A DNA stretch of 64,000 nucleotides from the NCBI RefSeq assembly GCF_001426225.1, contig NZ_LMRT01000009.1, positions 265 through 64,264 of the forward strand. Direction: 5' to 3'. Of the stretch, positions 31,333 through 40,433 are shown piece after piece. The notes under the pieces were generated by a model, which did no database searches, was not told the origin of the DNA, and was given only the letters and a program-made list of their open reading frames with translations. This DNA is from Allobosea sp. Leaf344. Lineage in GTDB: Bacteria; Pseudomonadota; Alphaproteobacteria; Rhizobiales; Beijerinckiaceae. Numbering within the stretch: the stretch's first letter is position 1; the number at the start of each line of letters is the position of its first letter. The position numbers and the translations under genes are program-made.

Positions 31333-33218
31333 CCACCCCGGCGATCGCGCGGTCCGGCGCAGCCCGCGACGACGCGCGGCGCCGGCTCGGCTTCGATCGC
31401 TCCCTGCGGCGGGTCATCCTGCTCTTCCCGCTCTCGGGTCTCGCCGGCGGCGGCGTGCTGTTCGCCCTCGGCCACCCGGATTGGGCCGCGACCTCGTGGA
31501 CGGCGACGACGCTGCCGGTCCTCGCCTTTCTCTGCATCGACATCGTCTCCAGCCTGAGGCGCGGCGAGATCGGCCTCGACATCGTGGCGGCGCTCTCGAT
31601 GAGCGCCGCGCTGATCTTCGACGAGAGCCTGGCGGCGGCGGTCGTCGCCCTGATGTATGCCGGCGGGCAGCATCTCGAGGAATTCGCCGGGCGGCGTGCG
31701 CGCCGCGAGATGACGGCGCTGCTCGACCGCACGCCCCGCACCACGCTGCGCCACCAGCCGGAGGGGCTGCGCGAGATCGCGACAGAAGCCGTGCTGCCGG
31801 GCGACCGCCTGATGATAAGGCGCGGCGACGTCACCCCCGTCGACGGCATCGTGACATCGGGCGTGGCCGTGCTCGATCAATCGACCCTGACCGGCGAGGC
31901 CCTGCCCCGGCGCTTCGGCCCCGGCGCCGAGATCGCCAGCGGCGCAAGCAATCTCGGCGATGCTTTCGATCTCGTGGCAATGCGGCGCGCCGCGGACAGC
32001 GCCTATGCCGGCATCGTCAGGCTGGTCGACGAGGCCCAGCGGTCCAAGGCGCCGATGGCGCGGCTGGCGGACACCTACGCCATCGTCTTCCTGGCAGTGA
32101 CCTTGGCGCTCGCGGGCGCCGCCTGGGCCGTGAGCGGCGACCCGATCCGCGCGGTCGCGGTGCTCGTCGTCGCCACCCCCTGCCCGCTCCTTCTGGCCGT
32201 GCCGATCGCCCTCGTCGCCGGCCTGTCGCGCGCCGCCAAACAGGGTGTGCTGATCAAGGGCGGGGGCGCGCTGGAGGCGCTGGCCCGGATCCGCGCCATC
32301 GTCTTCGACAAGACGGGAACGCTCACCGATGGCCGCCCGCAGATCGAAAAGGTGCTGGCCCAGCCCGGCTTCACCCCCGGGCTCGTCCTGGCGATGGCCG
32401 CCTCCCTCGACCAGGCCTCGCAGCATGTCGTGGCCCAGACCCTGGTGGCGGAGGCGCAGGGGCGCGGCATCACCCTCTCCATGCCGGAGGACACCGAGGA
32501 GACGCCGGGCGAGGGCCTGAGCGGTTCGGTGGCGGGACGCGCCGTCGTGGTCGGCAGCTATGATTTCGTGCTCAGCCATCTCGGCAGCTGCCGCTCCGCC
32601 CAGGCGCCGGCGGACAGCCCCGCGGGCGGGATGGTCGTGGCGGTGGCGATCGACGATCGCTATGCCGGCAGCATCCTCCTCTCGGACCGGTTGCGGGAGG
32701 GTACGGACAAGCTGCTCGCAAGCCTGCGCGATCAGGGCGTGCATCGCCTGGTGCTGGCGACGGGCGACCGCGAGGCCGTCGCGAGGGACATCGCCCAGGG
32801 CCTGGATATCGACCTCGTCCTCGCGGATCTGACCCCGGCGCGCAAGGTCGACCTGGTCAAGCAGGAGCGCCGCCACGGCCCGGTGATGATGGTCGGCGAC
32901 GGCGTCAACGACGCGCCGGCGCTGGCGGCCGCCGATATCGGCATGGCCATGGGCGCGCGCGGCTCGGCCGCCTCGGCGGAAGCGGCCGATGTGGTGCTGC
33001 TGGTCGACAGGCTCGACCGCGTGGTCAACGCCCTCGCCATCGCCCGGCAGTCCCGCGCCATCGCGCTGCAGAGCGTCGTCGCGGGCATCCTGCTGTCGGT
33101 GATCGGCATGATCGCCGCGGCCTTCGGCCTGATCTCCCCGGTCCAGGGGGCGCTGCTGCAGGAGGTGATCGACGTCGCCGTCATCCTCAACGCTTTGCGG
33201 GCGCTGGGCGAGGCCTGA
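31329..33218 (+). CDS. P-type ATPase, heavy-metal (P1B) type, TPC motif
   Basis: A 629-residue P-type ATPase. The actuator loop has TLTGEALPRRFG, the membrane metal motif reads ATPCPLLLAVPIALV, the phosphorylation site is FDKTGTLTDG near residue 325, and the hinge is GDGVNDAPALAAADIGMAMG. The N-terminus has no C-x-x-C metal-binding domain. The T-P-C triplet differs from the C-P-C of copper and zinc pumps and the S-P-C of cobalt-type pumps, so the transported metal cannot be named. TTG at 31329 overlaps the phasin stop. It is followed, 60 bases later, by an Mla-like ATPase. Co-expression with phasin from the FNR-box promoter suggests a role at low oxygen. Confidence 0.85.
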   Translation: MTTPAIARSGAARDDARRRLGFDRSLRRVILLFPLSGLAGGGVLFALGHPDWAATSWTATTLPVLAFLCIDIVSSLRRGEIGLDIVAALSMSAALIFDESLAAAVVALMYAGGQHLEEFAGRRARREMTALLDRTPRTTLRHQPEGLREIATEAVLPGDRLMIRRGDVTPVDGIVTSGVAVLDQSTLTGEALPRRFGPGAEIASGASNLGDAFDLVAMRRAADSAYAGIVRLVDEAQRSKAPMARLADTYAIVFLAVTLALAGAAWAVSGDPIRAVAVLVVATPCPLLLAVPIALVAGLSRAAKQGVLIKGGGALEALARIRAIVFDKTGTLTDGRPQIEKVLAQPGFTPGLVLAMAASLDQASQHVVAQTLVAEAQGRGITLSMPEDTEETPGEGLSGSVAGRAVVVGSYDFVLSHLGSCRSAQAPADSPAGGMVVAVAIDDRYAGSILLSDRLREGTDKLLASLRDQGVHRLVLATGDREAVARDIAQGLDIDLVLADLTPARKVDLVKQERRHGPVMMVGDGVNDAPALAAADIGMAMGARGSAASAEAADVVLLVDRLDRVVNALAIARQSRAIALQSVVAGILLSVIGMIAAAFGLISPVQGALLQEVIDVAVILNALRALGEA

Positions 33219-33278
33219 CCGCTTGATGTCGCGCAAGGCCGCTCCCGCCGCCGGCATGCGACAGTCGCGCTTCACCGG

Positions 33279-34091
33279 ATGATCCGCATGCGAGCCTTCT
33301 CACCCCCTTCCAATGGCGAGCCCGTGATCCGCATCCGCGGGCTGGAGGTCGGCTTCGGCGAGAAGCTCGTGCTCGACGGCCTCGACCTCGACCTCTATCG
33401 CGGCGAGATCCTCGGCGTCATCGGCGCCTCGGGCTCGGGAAAATCCGTGCTGGCGCGCACCCTGATCGGCCTGATCGGCAAGCGCGCCGGGCTGATCGAG
33501 GTGTTCGGCCAGGATGTCGACAATCTCTCGGCGGCCGAGCGCCGGCGCATGGAGCAACGCTGGGGCGTGATGTTCCAGCACGGCGCGCTGTTCTCGTCGC
33601 TGACCGTCGCCCAGAACATCCAGATGCCGATGCGCGAATGCCTGGATCTCTCGCCCGCGCTGCTGGACGAGCTCGCCATGCTGAAGATCGAGATGGTCGG
33701 CCTGCCCGCCGATGCCGCGACCAAATACCCCTCGGAACTCTCGGGCGGGATGACCAAGCGCGCCGCCATGGCGCGGGCGCTGGCGCTGGATCCGGAAATC
33801 CTCTTCCTCGACGAGCCCACCTCCGGCCTCGATCCGGTGTCGGCGGGGGAGATCGACACGCTGATCCTCACCCTGCGCGCCAGCCTCGGGCTGACGGTGA
33901 TGATGATCACGCATGATCTCAACAGCCTGCACACCACCTGCGACCGGATCGCCGCCATCGCCGGCGGCAAGGTGGTGGTGGCGGGCCCGCCCGAGCTCCT
34001 GCTCGAGGCGGAGCACCCCTGGGTCAAATCTTATTTCCACGGCGAGCGCGGCCGCACCATCTTCGCCGACAGGCTGGCCGGCACGGGCTGA
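33279..34091 (+). CDS. ABC ATPase of MlaF/Ttg2A type (orphan)
   Basis: A 270-residue ABC ATPase of the Mla/Mce class. Walker A is GASGSGKSVLARTLIGL near 50-66, the Q-loop region is GVMFQHGALFSSLTVAQNIQMPMRE (characteristic of MlaF), the signature is LSGGMTKRAAMARAL, Walker B is ILFLDEPTSGLDPV, and the H-loop is MITHDLNSL. MlaF energises phospholipid trafficking together with the permease MlaE and the MCE protein MlaD, but neither is nearby. It may pair with distant subunits. It follows the P-type ATPase by 60 bases on the same strand. ATG at 33279 is the first start; a second in-frame ATG follows at 33288. Confidence 0.85.
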   Translation: MIRMRAFSPPSNGEPVIRIRGLEVGFGEKLVLDGLDLDLYRGEILGVIGASGSGKSVLARTLIGLIGKRAGLIEVFGQDVDNLSAAERRRMEQRWGVMFQHGALFSSLTVAQNIQMPMRECLDLSPALLDELAMLKIEMVGLPADAATKYPSELSGGMTKRAAMARALALDPEILFLDEPTSGLDPVSAGEIDTLILTLRASLGLTVMMITHDLNSLHTTCDRIAAIAGGKVVVAGPPELLLEAEHPWVKSYFHGERGRTIFADRLAGTG

Positions 34092-34098
34092 GAGCGCG

Positions 34099-34783
<685 letters not shown>

Positions 34784-34791
<8 letters not shown>

Positions 34792-36010
34792 GGATCGCTT
34801 CCACGGGGTCGAGGCCGGCGGCGCGCAGAGCCGGGGCCATCGCCGCCAGCACCCCGGTCAGGGTCGCCAGCACGGCGGTGGCCAGGAACAGGCGGGGCTC
34901 GATGATCAGCGGAAAGATCTCGCTGCCATCCGCCTGCCGCGTCACCGAATGCCAATAGACCAGCGCCGAAGCGCCGAGGGTCGCGCCGATCATCGAGCCG
35001 AGAAAGCCCAGCAGCCCGCCCTGCAGCAGGAACAGCCTGAGCACCTGACCCCTGGTCGCGCCCATCGCACGCAGGATGCCGATATCGCGGGAGCGCTGGA
35101 TCACCGAGACGATCAGCACGGCGGCGATGCCGAATGCCACCGACAGGCCGACGAAGACGCGGATCAGCGTGTTGGTGTTCTTCTGGGCCCGCACCGCCGT
35201 GAAGAACTGGGCGTTGGTCTTGATCCAGCTATCGGCCTGCACCCCGGTCGAGGCCTGGATCTGCTGGGCCGTCGCCTCCGCCGCATAGATGTCGCGCACG
35301 GCGAGATCGATGGTGGTGACGCCGCCGATCATGTTCAGCAGCGACTGCGCGGTGCGCAGCGCGACATAGGTATTGCGCTGGTTGACCGGCTTGTTGCCGA
35401 AATCGACGAGGCCGGTGATCGTCAGCACCCGGCTCGGCCCATTGGCGGCGCTGAGCACGATCTTGTCGCCGAGGCCGACGCCCAGATTCCGCGCCAGCTC
35501 GACGCCGATGATGATGTCGTCGCTCGACAGGCGCAGCCGTCCCGCCACCAGATAATCCGGCAGCTTGACGATCTGCAGATAGCTGTCGGGCTCGATCCCG
35601 GTGACGGTGACCGAGCGGCTGGCGCTGCCGCGGACCGCCAGGGCCGAGCCGGACGCCACCGGCGCGACCACCGTCACCTCCGGCATGGCCAGCATGCGGC
35701 GCTGGATGGTGCGCCACTGGTCGATGGAGAGGATGCGCTGGCTCGGGCGCTGGACGATCGCATCGGCGACGGTGCCGGGCTCGTCGCGCAGCGGCCGGGC
35801 GACCTGGTCGGGTGGCAGCAGCTGGATCTGCGGCTGCGAGGTCAGCACCCTCTTGATGAAATTCGCCTCCAGCCCGGCCAGCATCGCCGACATGAAGACG
35901 ATGACGGCGACGCCGATCGTGATTCCGCCGATGATGAAGAGCGTCTGCAGCCGGCCTTCCCAGAGAAAGCGCAGCGCGCCGATCCAGACGAAGGACAGAA
36001 GCCGCGTCAC
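34784..36010 (-). CDS. MacB/FtsX-type ABC permease
   Basis: A 408-residue permease of the MacB class: one N-terminal membrane segment ([24 protein letters not shown], about 22-45), a large periplasmic MacB_PCD-like domain (about 50-270), and three C-terminal segments carrying the FtsX domain ([73 protein letters not shown]). Such permeases move periplasmic substrates outward by a mechanical mechanism. Its start overlaps the adaptor stop by four bases. The absence of a linked outer-membrane TolC gene means the substrate and exit path are unknown. Confidence 0.9.
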
Positions 36011-37350
36011 GGCGGCACCGGGCGCAGCTTCTGTCCGGTTACGAGCCCGGCATTGACCGGGACCACCCGGTCTCCCTCGCGCAGCCCCTCGAGGATCTCG
36101 AACTGGGTGACGCCGCGCAGGCCGATCCGCACCGGCTGGCGATGGGCGCGGTCGTCGCGGACCAGCATCACCCAGGGCCGGCTCGCCGCATCATGCACGG
36201 CGCGCACCGGCAGGATCAGCGTATCGTCCCGCCGCGCCACCTCGATATCGACCGAGACGGTCATGTCCTGGCGCAGATAGGCCGGGGGATCGGGCACGAC
36301 GAGCTTCATCTCGACGGCCGCGCGGGCGATGTCGATCCCGGGATTGATGTAGGAGACGACGGCCTGCATCCGCTCGTTGGGATAGGCATCGGCCGAGGCG
36401 AGCGCCGGCTGGCCGATCGACACCAGCCCGAGATTGCGCTCGTCGAGCTGGATCACGAGCTGGGTCTCGCCCTGCGGCGCCAGCACCAGCAGGGTCCGGC
36501 CCGGCTGCGCCACGGTGCCGCGCTCGACCTTGCGGGAGATCAGCACCCCGCTGCGCGGCGCCGCGATGACGGCATAGCCGAGCCGCGACTGCGCGCTCTG
36601 CCTCGCCGCCACGGCCTGGGCGAGCTGCGTCTGCGCCACGACATGGTCGACGCCCGACGGGCTCGAGGCGCGCACCTGCAGCTCGGCATGCCGGGCCAGC
36701 GTGCGCGCCACGTCGAGCGCCTTCACCGCCTCGTCGAGCGCCGCCTGCGTCGCCGCGCCGCTCCGCTGCAGGGCATCGAGCCGCTCATGCGAGCGTTCGG
36801 CGTTCAAGAGCACGGCGCGCGCCTGCGACAGCGTCTCGCGGGCGGCGGGCAGCGCCAGCTCCTCGATCTGCCGCAGCCTGGCCTGCGCCTGCTCGACCGC
36901 GCTCTCGGCCTGGCTCAGCGCGGCCGCGAGCTCGCGCGCTTCCAGCCGCACCAGCGGCTGGCCCTGGACCACCGCCTGCCCTTCCTCGACCAGCACATCC
37001 TCGACCGTGGCCGTGATCTGGCTGCCGATCTCGACCCGGAACGGCGTCTCGACATGGCCGCTGGCGACGAGCGTCTGGACGAGGTCGCCGCGCTTCACCA
37101 CATCCACCGCCACGGAAGGCCCGGCCAGGCTCCGCATCGCCTGCCAGCCGGCGAGACCGGTCAGCGCCAGCGCCACCAGCACGAACCAGCGATAGGACCA
37201 GATTACGGCCAGCCGGCTGCGCGGGCCCGGCACGCCGGACCGGCCGGGCGGCTCCTTCCGGGCGCGCTGGACGGCGGGCGGTGTCAGCGGCACGAGATCG
37301 GTGGCATCCGCCCCGCGCGTCGCCTGCGTCGATGTAATGGCGTCGGTCAT
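36007..37350 (-). CDS. Periplasmic adaptor (HlyD/MacA-like)
   Basis: A 447-residue membrane-fusion protein. One N-terminal membrane anchor (YRWFVLVALALTGLAGWQAM, near 52-72) is followed by a biotinyl-lipoyl-like domain (VEDVLVEEGQAVVQGQPLVRL), a long coiled-coil hairpin (about 125-235, rich in A, Q, E, R), the second lipoyl half (AVIAAPRSGVLISRKVERGTVAQPG), and beta-barrel domains. It links the MacB-like permease to an outer-membrane channel. It is the first gene of the exporter operon; the next gene upstream is hemN, 79 bases away. Confidence 0.9.
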   Translation of the reverse strand: MTDAITSTQATRGADATDLVPLTPPAVQRARKEPPGRSGVPGPRSRLAVIWSYRWFVLVALALTGLAGWQAMRSLAGPSVAVDVVKRGDLVQTLVASGHVETPFRVEIGSQITATVEDVLVEEGQAVVQGQPLVRLEARELAAALSQAESAVEQAQARLRQIEELALPAARETLSQARAVLLNAERSHERLDALQRSGAATQAALDEAVKALDVARTLARHAELQVRASSPSGVDHVVAQTQLAQAVAARQSAQSRLGYAVIAAPRSGVLISRKVERGTVAQPGRTLLVLAPQGETQLVIQLDERNLGLVSIGQPALASADAYPNERMQAVVSYINPGIDIARAAVEMKLVVPDPPAYLRQDMTVSVDIEVARRDDTLILPVRAVHDAASRPWVMLVRDDRAHRQPVRIGLRGVTQFEILEGLREGDRVVPVNAGLVTGQKLRPVPP

Positions 37351-37429
37351 GGCTTCCGGGCACGCTGTCCTGCGCCATCATCGGGCCGGGCCGCCGGCAA
37401 TGACTTGATCCAGCGCAAGCGGGGCCGGT

Positions 37430-38785
37430 TCAGAGCGCGACCGAATAGCGCGCCTGCGCCGCGGCGGAGCGGGCATCGAAGGCGGCGCTGACGACCCGCA
37501 CCAGATGGCGGGCCTCCAGCGGGATGACGATGCGATGCCGGTCCCGCACCGCCAGCCCATCGGCCAATAGCGGCGCCAGCCGGCCGAGATCGGGTGTCAG
37601 CTCCGCCGCATCGACCCGGTGCGCCGCGCAGATCGCCTCGAGATCGACGGAGAGATCGCACATCAGCCGCTCGATGATCGCGGCCCGCAGCCTGTCGGCC
37701 CGGGTGATGACGACACCGCGCGCCGTCGGCAGATCCCCCGCCTCCAGAGCGCGTCGATAGGGGCCTACCGTCGCCTGGTTCTGCGCATAGCCCTGCGGGA
37801 AGCTGGAGATGGCGGAGGCTCCGATCCCGATCAGCGTCGACGCCTCGTCGGTGGTGTAGCCCTGGAAATTGCGGCGCAGCGCCCCGGCCTCAAGCTTCAG
37901 CGCCATCGCATCGTCCGGCCGGGCGAAATGATCCAGGCCGATCTGGACATAGCCGGCATCGCAGAGCACGGCGGCGGCAGCCTCGAACTGCGCCGCACGG
38001 CCGGCCGCATCCGGCATCGCATCCTCCGGCAGCACCGCCTGGTGGCGCTTCATCCACGGCACATGCGCATAGCCGAAGACCGCGACGCGGTCGGGCGACA
38101 ATTCCAGCGCCTGTCGCGTGGAGTCCACCACATTGGCCACGGTCTGGTGCGGCAGCCCGTACATCAGGTCGAGATTGAGGGCCTCGATCCCCGCATGGCG
38201 CAGCCATTCGGTCAGGCGCTGCGTCAGCGCGAAGGATTGCAGCCGGTTCACCGTCTTCTGCACCAGCGGATCGAAGCTCTGCACGCCCAGGCTGGCCCGG
38301 GTGACCCCGCTATCCCCCAGCATCTCGACATGGGCCGGCGTCAGCGTGCGCGGATCGATCTCGACCGCGATCTCGGCATCGGCGTCGAAGGCGAAGTCCC
38401 GCCGCAGCCGCGCCACCAGCGCCTTGAAATCCGAGGGGGCGAGCATGGTCGGCGTGCCCCCGCCGAAATGCAGATGCGACACGCGCGGCCGCGCGGGCAG
38501 CAGCGAGGCCAGGCGATCGAGCTCGCGGTGCAGGAGCGCGACATAGGCAGCGACCGGACCATAGCCGCGGGCCACCGTGGTCTGGCAGCCGCAATACAGG
38601 CAGAGCTCGCTGCAGAACGGCACATGGGCGTAGAGCGACAGCGGCTGCGCGGGATCATGCGCCGCCAGCCATGCCGCATGCAGCTCCGGCCCGACCTCGT
38701 CGCCGAAATGCGGCGCCGTCGGATAGCTGGTGAAGCGCGGGACGCGGCGCGATTCATAGAGTGCGGTCGAGGCTGTGCTGCTCAT
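37430..38785 (-). CDS. hemN: Oxygen-independent coproporphyrinogen III oxidase
   Basis: A 451-residue radical SAM enzyme that decarboxylates coproporphyrinogen III without oxygen, allowing heme synthesis under low oxygen. The 4Fe-4S motif is C-S-E-L-C-L-Y-C-G-C near 54-63, preceded by LSLYAHVPF. SAM-domain features are HLHFGGGTPTML near 104 and EIDPRTLTPAHVEML. A further motif YGLPHQT near 204 and the C-terminal HemN domain (QGYTTDEASTLIGIGASAISSFPQGYAQN) confirm the family. A FixK-type box at 38819-38832 is centred about 40 bases upstream of the start, the classical activating position. Heme made here supplies the cbb3 oxidase encoded 1.6 kb away. Confidence 0.95.
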   Translation of the reverse strand: MSSTASTALYESRRVPRFTSYPTAPHFGDEVGPELHAAWLAAHDPAQPLSLYAHVPFCSELCLYCGCQTTVARGYGPVAAYVALLHRELDRLASLLPARPRVSHLHFGGGTPTMLAPSDFKALVARLRRDFAFDADAEIAVEIDPRTLTPAHVEMLGDSGVTRASLGVQSFDPLVQKTVNRLQSFALTQRLTEWLRHAGIEALNLDLMYGLPHQTVANVVDSTRQALELSPDRVAVFGYAHVPWMKRHQAVLPEDAMPDAAGRAAQFEAAAAVLCDAGYVQIGLDHFARPDDAMALKLEAGALRRNFQGYTTDEASTLIGIGASAISSFPQGYAQNQATVGPYRRALEAGDLPTARGVVITRADRLRAAIIERLMCDLSVDLEAICAAHRVDAAELTPDLGRLAPLLADGLAVRDRHRIVIPLEARHLVRVVSAAFDARSAAAQARYSVAL

Positions 38786-38818
38786 CCCACCAGCATGGCG
38801 CAGGGCTCGCGCCGCGCT

Positions 38819-38832
38819 TTGATCTGGCGCAA
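38819..38832 (-). promoter_or_regulatory. FNR/FixK-type box upstream of hemN
   Basis: On the minus strand the sequence is TTGCGCCAGATCAA, matching the FixK-type pattern TTG(A/C)-N6-(T/G)CAA with one half site identical to FNR. It is centred about 40 bases from the hemN start codon. Confidence 0.6.
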
Positions 38833-38843
38833 ACCTTGCCCGC

Positions 38844-39296
38844 CTAGCCGGTCGCGCGCCCGCGCATCGTGACCCGGTCGAGGGTGAATCCGGACTCCGC
38901 CATCACCTCGCGGTCCTGCTCCCAGACGGCCGAGGGCTGGAGGTCGAGCTGGATCGCCGGCAGTTCCAGCTCCAGCGCCAGCTTGTTGGCGAAGCTGACC
39001 AGCGAATCGATCAGCATCGTGCCCGGCAGCCGCGCGGCCGCGAGCTCCGTGACATGCAGCGTCGCCTCCCCGGCCAGCGAATGCACCACGGTGAAGGCGA
39101 ACAGCCCATGCATGCAGCCACGGCTGTCCTTGAGCGCGATCAGGCCGCGCTCGCGGCTGGCGTGACGGCCATGGGCGCGCAGATAGCGCGCCCAGGCGGC
39201 GGGGCCGACATGGGGGTGGGACATCGCGACAAGGCTGTAGGCGATCTCCGCTTCCGCAGAGGTCACGCGCTGGGCCCTGAAAAATTCCGCTGTCAC
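38844..39296 (-). CDS. GNAT-like protein of unknown function
   Basis: A 150-residue protein with the run of an acetyltransferase-like fold: strands GLIALKDSRGCMHGLFAFTVV and ATLHVTELAA, a helix LIDSLVSFANKLALELELPAIQLDL, and a final ESGFTLDRVTMRGRA strand. The acyl-CoA pyrophosphate loop (R/Q-x-x-G-x-G/A) is not obvious, so it may lack activity. The GTG start at 39296 lies opposite fnrL, sharing a divergent region with a perfect FNR box centred 64 bases upstream. I do not recognise a named family. Its neighbourhood (hemN, fnrL, ccoN) suggests a function at low oxygen. Confidence 0.6.
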   Translation of the reverse strand: MTAEFFRAQRVTSAEAEIAYSLVAMSHPHVGPAAWARYLRAHGRHASRERGLIALKDSRGCMHGLFAFTVVHSLAGEATLHVTELAAARLPGTMLIDSLVSFANKLALELELPAIQLDLQPSAVWEQDREVMAESGFTLDRVTMRGRATG

Positions 39297-39353
39297 GTCG
39301 CTACAGGCCTCCGGGTCAGAGGCTATGGGGCGCCGTCGACAAGTTGCTTTGCA

Positions 39354-39367
39354 TTGATTCAGATCAA
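39354..39367. promoter_or_regulatory. Perfect FNR box upstream of fnrL and the divergent GNAT-like gene
   Basis: TTGATTCAGATCAA at 39354-39367 is an exact TTGAT-N4-ATCAA match. It is centred 64 bases from the GNAT-like start and about 87 bases from the fnrL start, so it could serve both and allow autoregulation. Confidence 0.85.
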
Positions 39368-39446
39368 TGATGCGGCCCGCGTTCTGGACGTTGCTTCACC
39401 CCGGTGCCGGACATCGACACGCGCGCGCCAGATCGAGGTGATTTTC

Positions 39447-40169
39447 GTGGATTGCAACAGACCGAGCTGCACCACCGCCGCACATCCGGGCGAGCGCTGC
39501 ATGTCCTGCAAGGTCAGGCTGGCGAGCGTCTGCGCCTCGCTCGCGCCTGACGAGCTGGCGCTGCTCGATTCCCTGGCGCATCCCACGAGCTTCGCCCCCA
39601 AGGAGACGATCTTCTCCCAGGGCGACACGGCCCAGACCGTCTACAACATCACCGACGGCATGGTGCGGCTCTACAAGCTGCTGCCCGATGGGCGCCGCCA
39701 GATCGTCGGCTTCGCCATGCCGGGGGATTTTCTCGGCCTCGCCATGCGGGACGCCTTCGGTTTCTCCGCCGATGCGATCACCCCCGTCACCGCCTGCTCC
39801 TTCTCGCGGGCGGCCTATTCCGCGCTGATCGACACCAAGCCGCATCTCCTGCGCCGGCTGCACGACTACGCCACCCATGAGCTGACGCTCGCCCAGGAGC
39901 AGATGATGCTGCTCGGCCGGCGCACCGCGGAGGAGCGGATCGTCTGCTTCCTGCTCGCCATGCGCGAGCGCTGGAGCAAGATCGGCCGCGATTCCGTGAC
40001 CATCGAGCTGCCGATGAGCCGGCAGGACATGGCCGATTTCCTCGGCCTGACGATCGAGACCGTCAGCCGGACCCTGACCAGGCTCGCCAAGACCAAGACG
40101 ATCCTGATCGTGCCGGACGGCGTGCGCCTGATGGATACGCAGCGCATGGCGAACATGGCCGCCGCCTGA
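39447..40169 (+). CDS. fnrL: FnrL-type oxygen-sensing regulator with 4Fe-4S cysteines
   Basis: A 240-residue Crp/Fnr-family activator. The start is GTG at 39447 with GAGG ten bases before. N-terminal cysteines C18, C21 and C29 with the central C117 fit the four-ligand 4Fe-4S site of FNR; extra cysteines C3 and C8 are present. The cyclic-nucleotide-binding-like domain spans about 30-150 and the helix-turn-helix is MSRQDMADFLGLTIETVSRTLTRLAK, whose E-x-x-S-R residues read TTGAT half sites. It therefore should directly bind the boxes seen ahead of itself, hemN, ccoN and phaC/phasin. FixK proteins lack the N-terminal cysteines, so FnrL/FnrN is the better name. Confidence 0.9.
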   Translation: MDCNRPSCTTAAHPGERCMSCKVRLASVCASLAPDELALLDSLAHPTSFAPKETIFSQGDTAQTVYNITDGMVRLYKLLPDGRRQIVGFAMPGDFLGLAMRDAFGFSADAITPVTACSFSRAAYSALIDTKPHLLRRLHDYATHELTLAQEQMMLLGRRTAEERIVCFLLAMRERWSKIGRDSVTIELPMSRQDMADFLGLTIETVSRTLTRLAKTKTILIVPDGVRLMDTQRMANMAAA

Positions 40170-40339
40170 GCCATACCTCCCAAAGCCGAACCTGCGCCAC
40201 GGCGATTCCTGGCAGGCACGCCGCCTGAACGGCGCGATGCCGCGCGCGGCGGCGCTGCAGCACCGAACGTCCCCGCCGCGTTCGGCGCTGCAGCCCCCCG
40301 GCCTGAGATCACAATGCCAGCCTCCGCGCCCCCTCTACC

Positions 40340-40353
40340 TTGACCTGAATCAA
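40340..40353 (+). promoter_or_regulatory. FNR/FixK box upstream of ccoN
   Basis: TTGACCTGAATCAA at 40340-40353 matches TTGAY-N4-ATCAA. It ends 80 bases before the ccoN ATG in a 264-base intergenic region, the expected place for anaerobic activation of the cbb3 operon. Confidence 0.8.
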
Positions 40354-40433
40354 GGCTGGGGGATGCCCGTGTCGGTAACCGTCCTGTTGAGCCGGGCGGA
40401 TTGTGCGCCGCGGCAAACGATGAGGGACGACGC

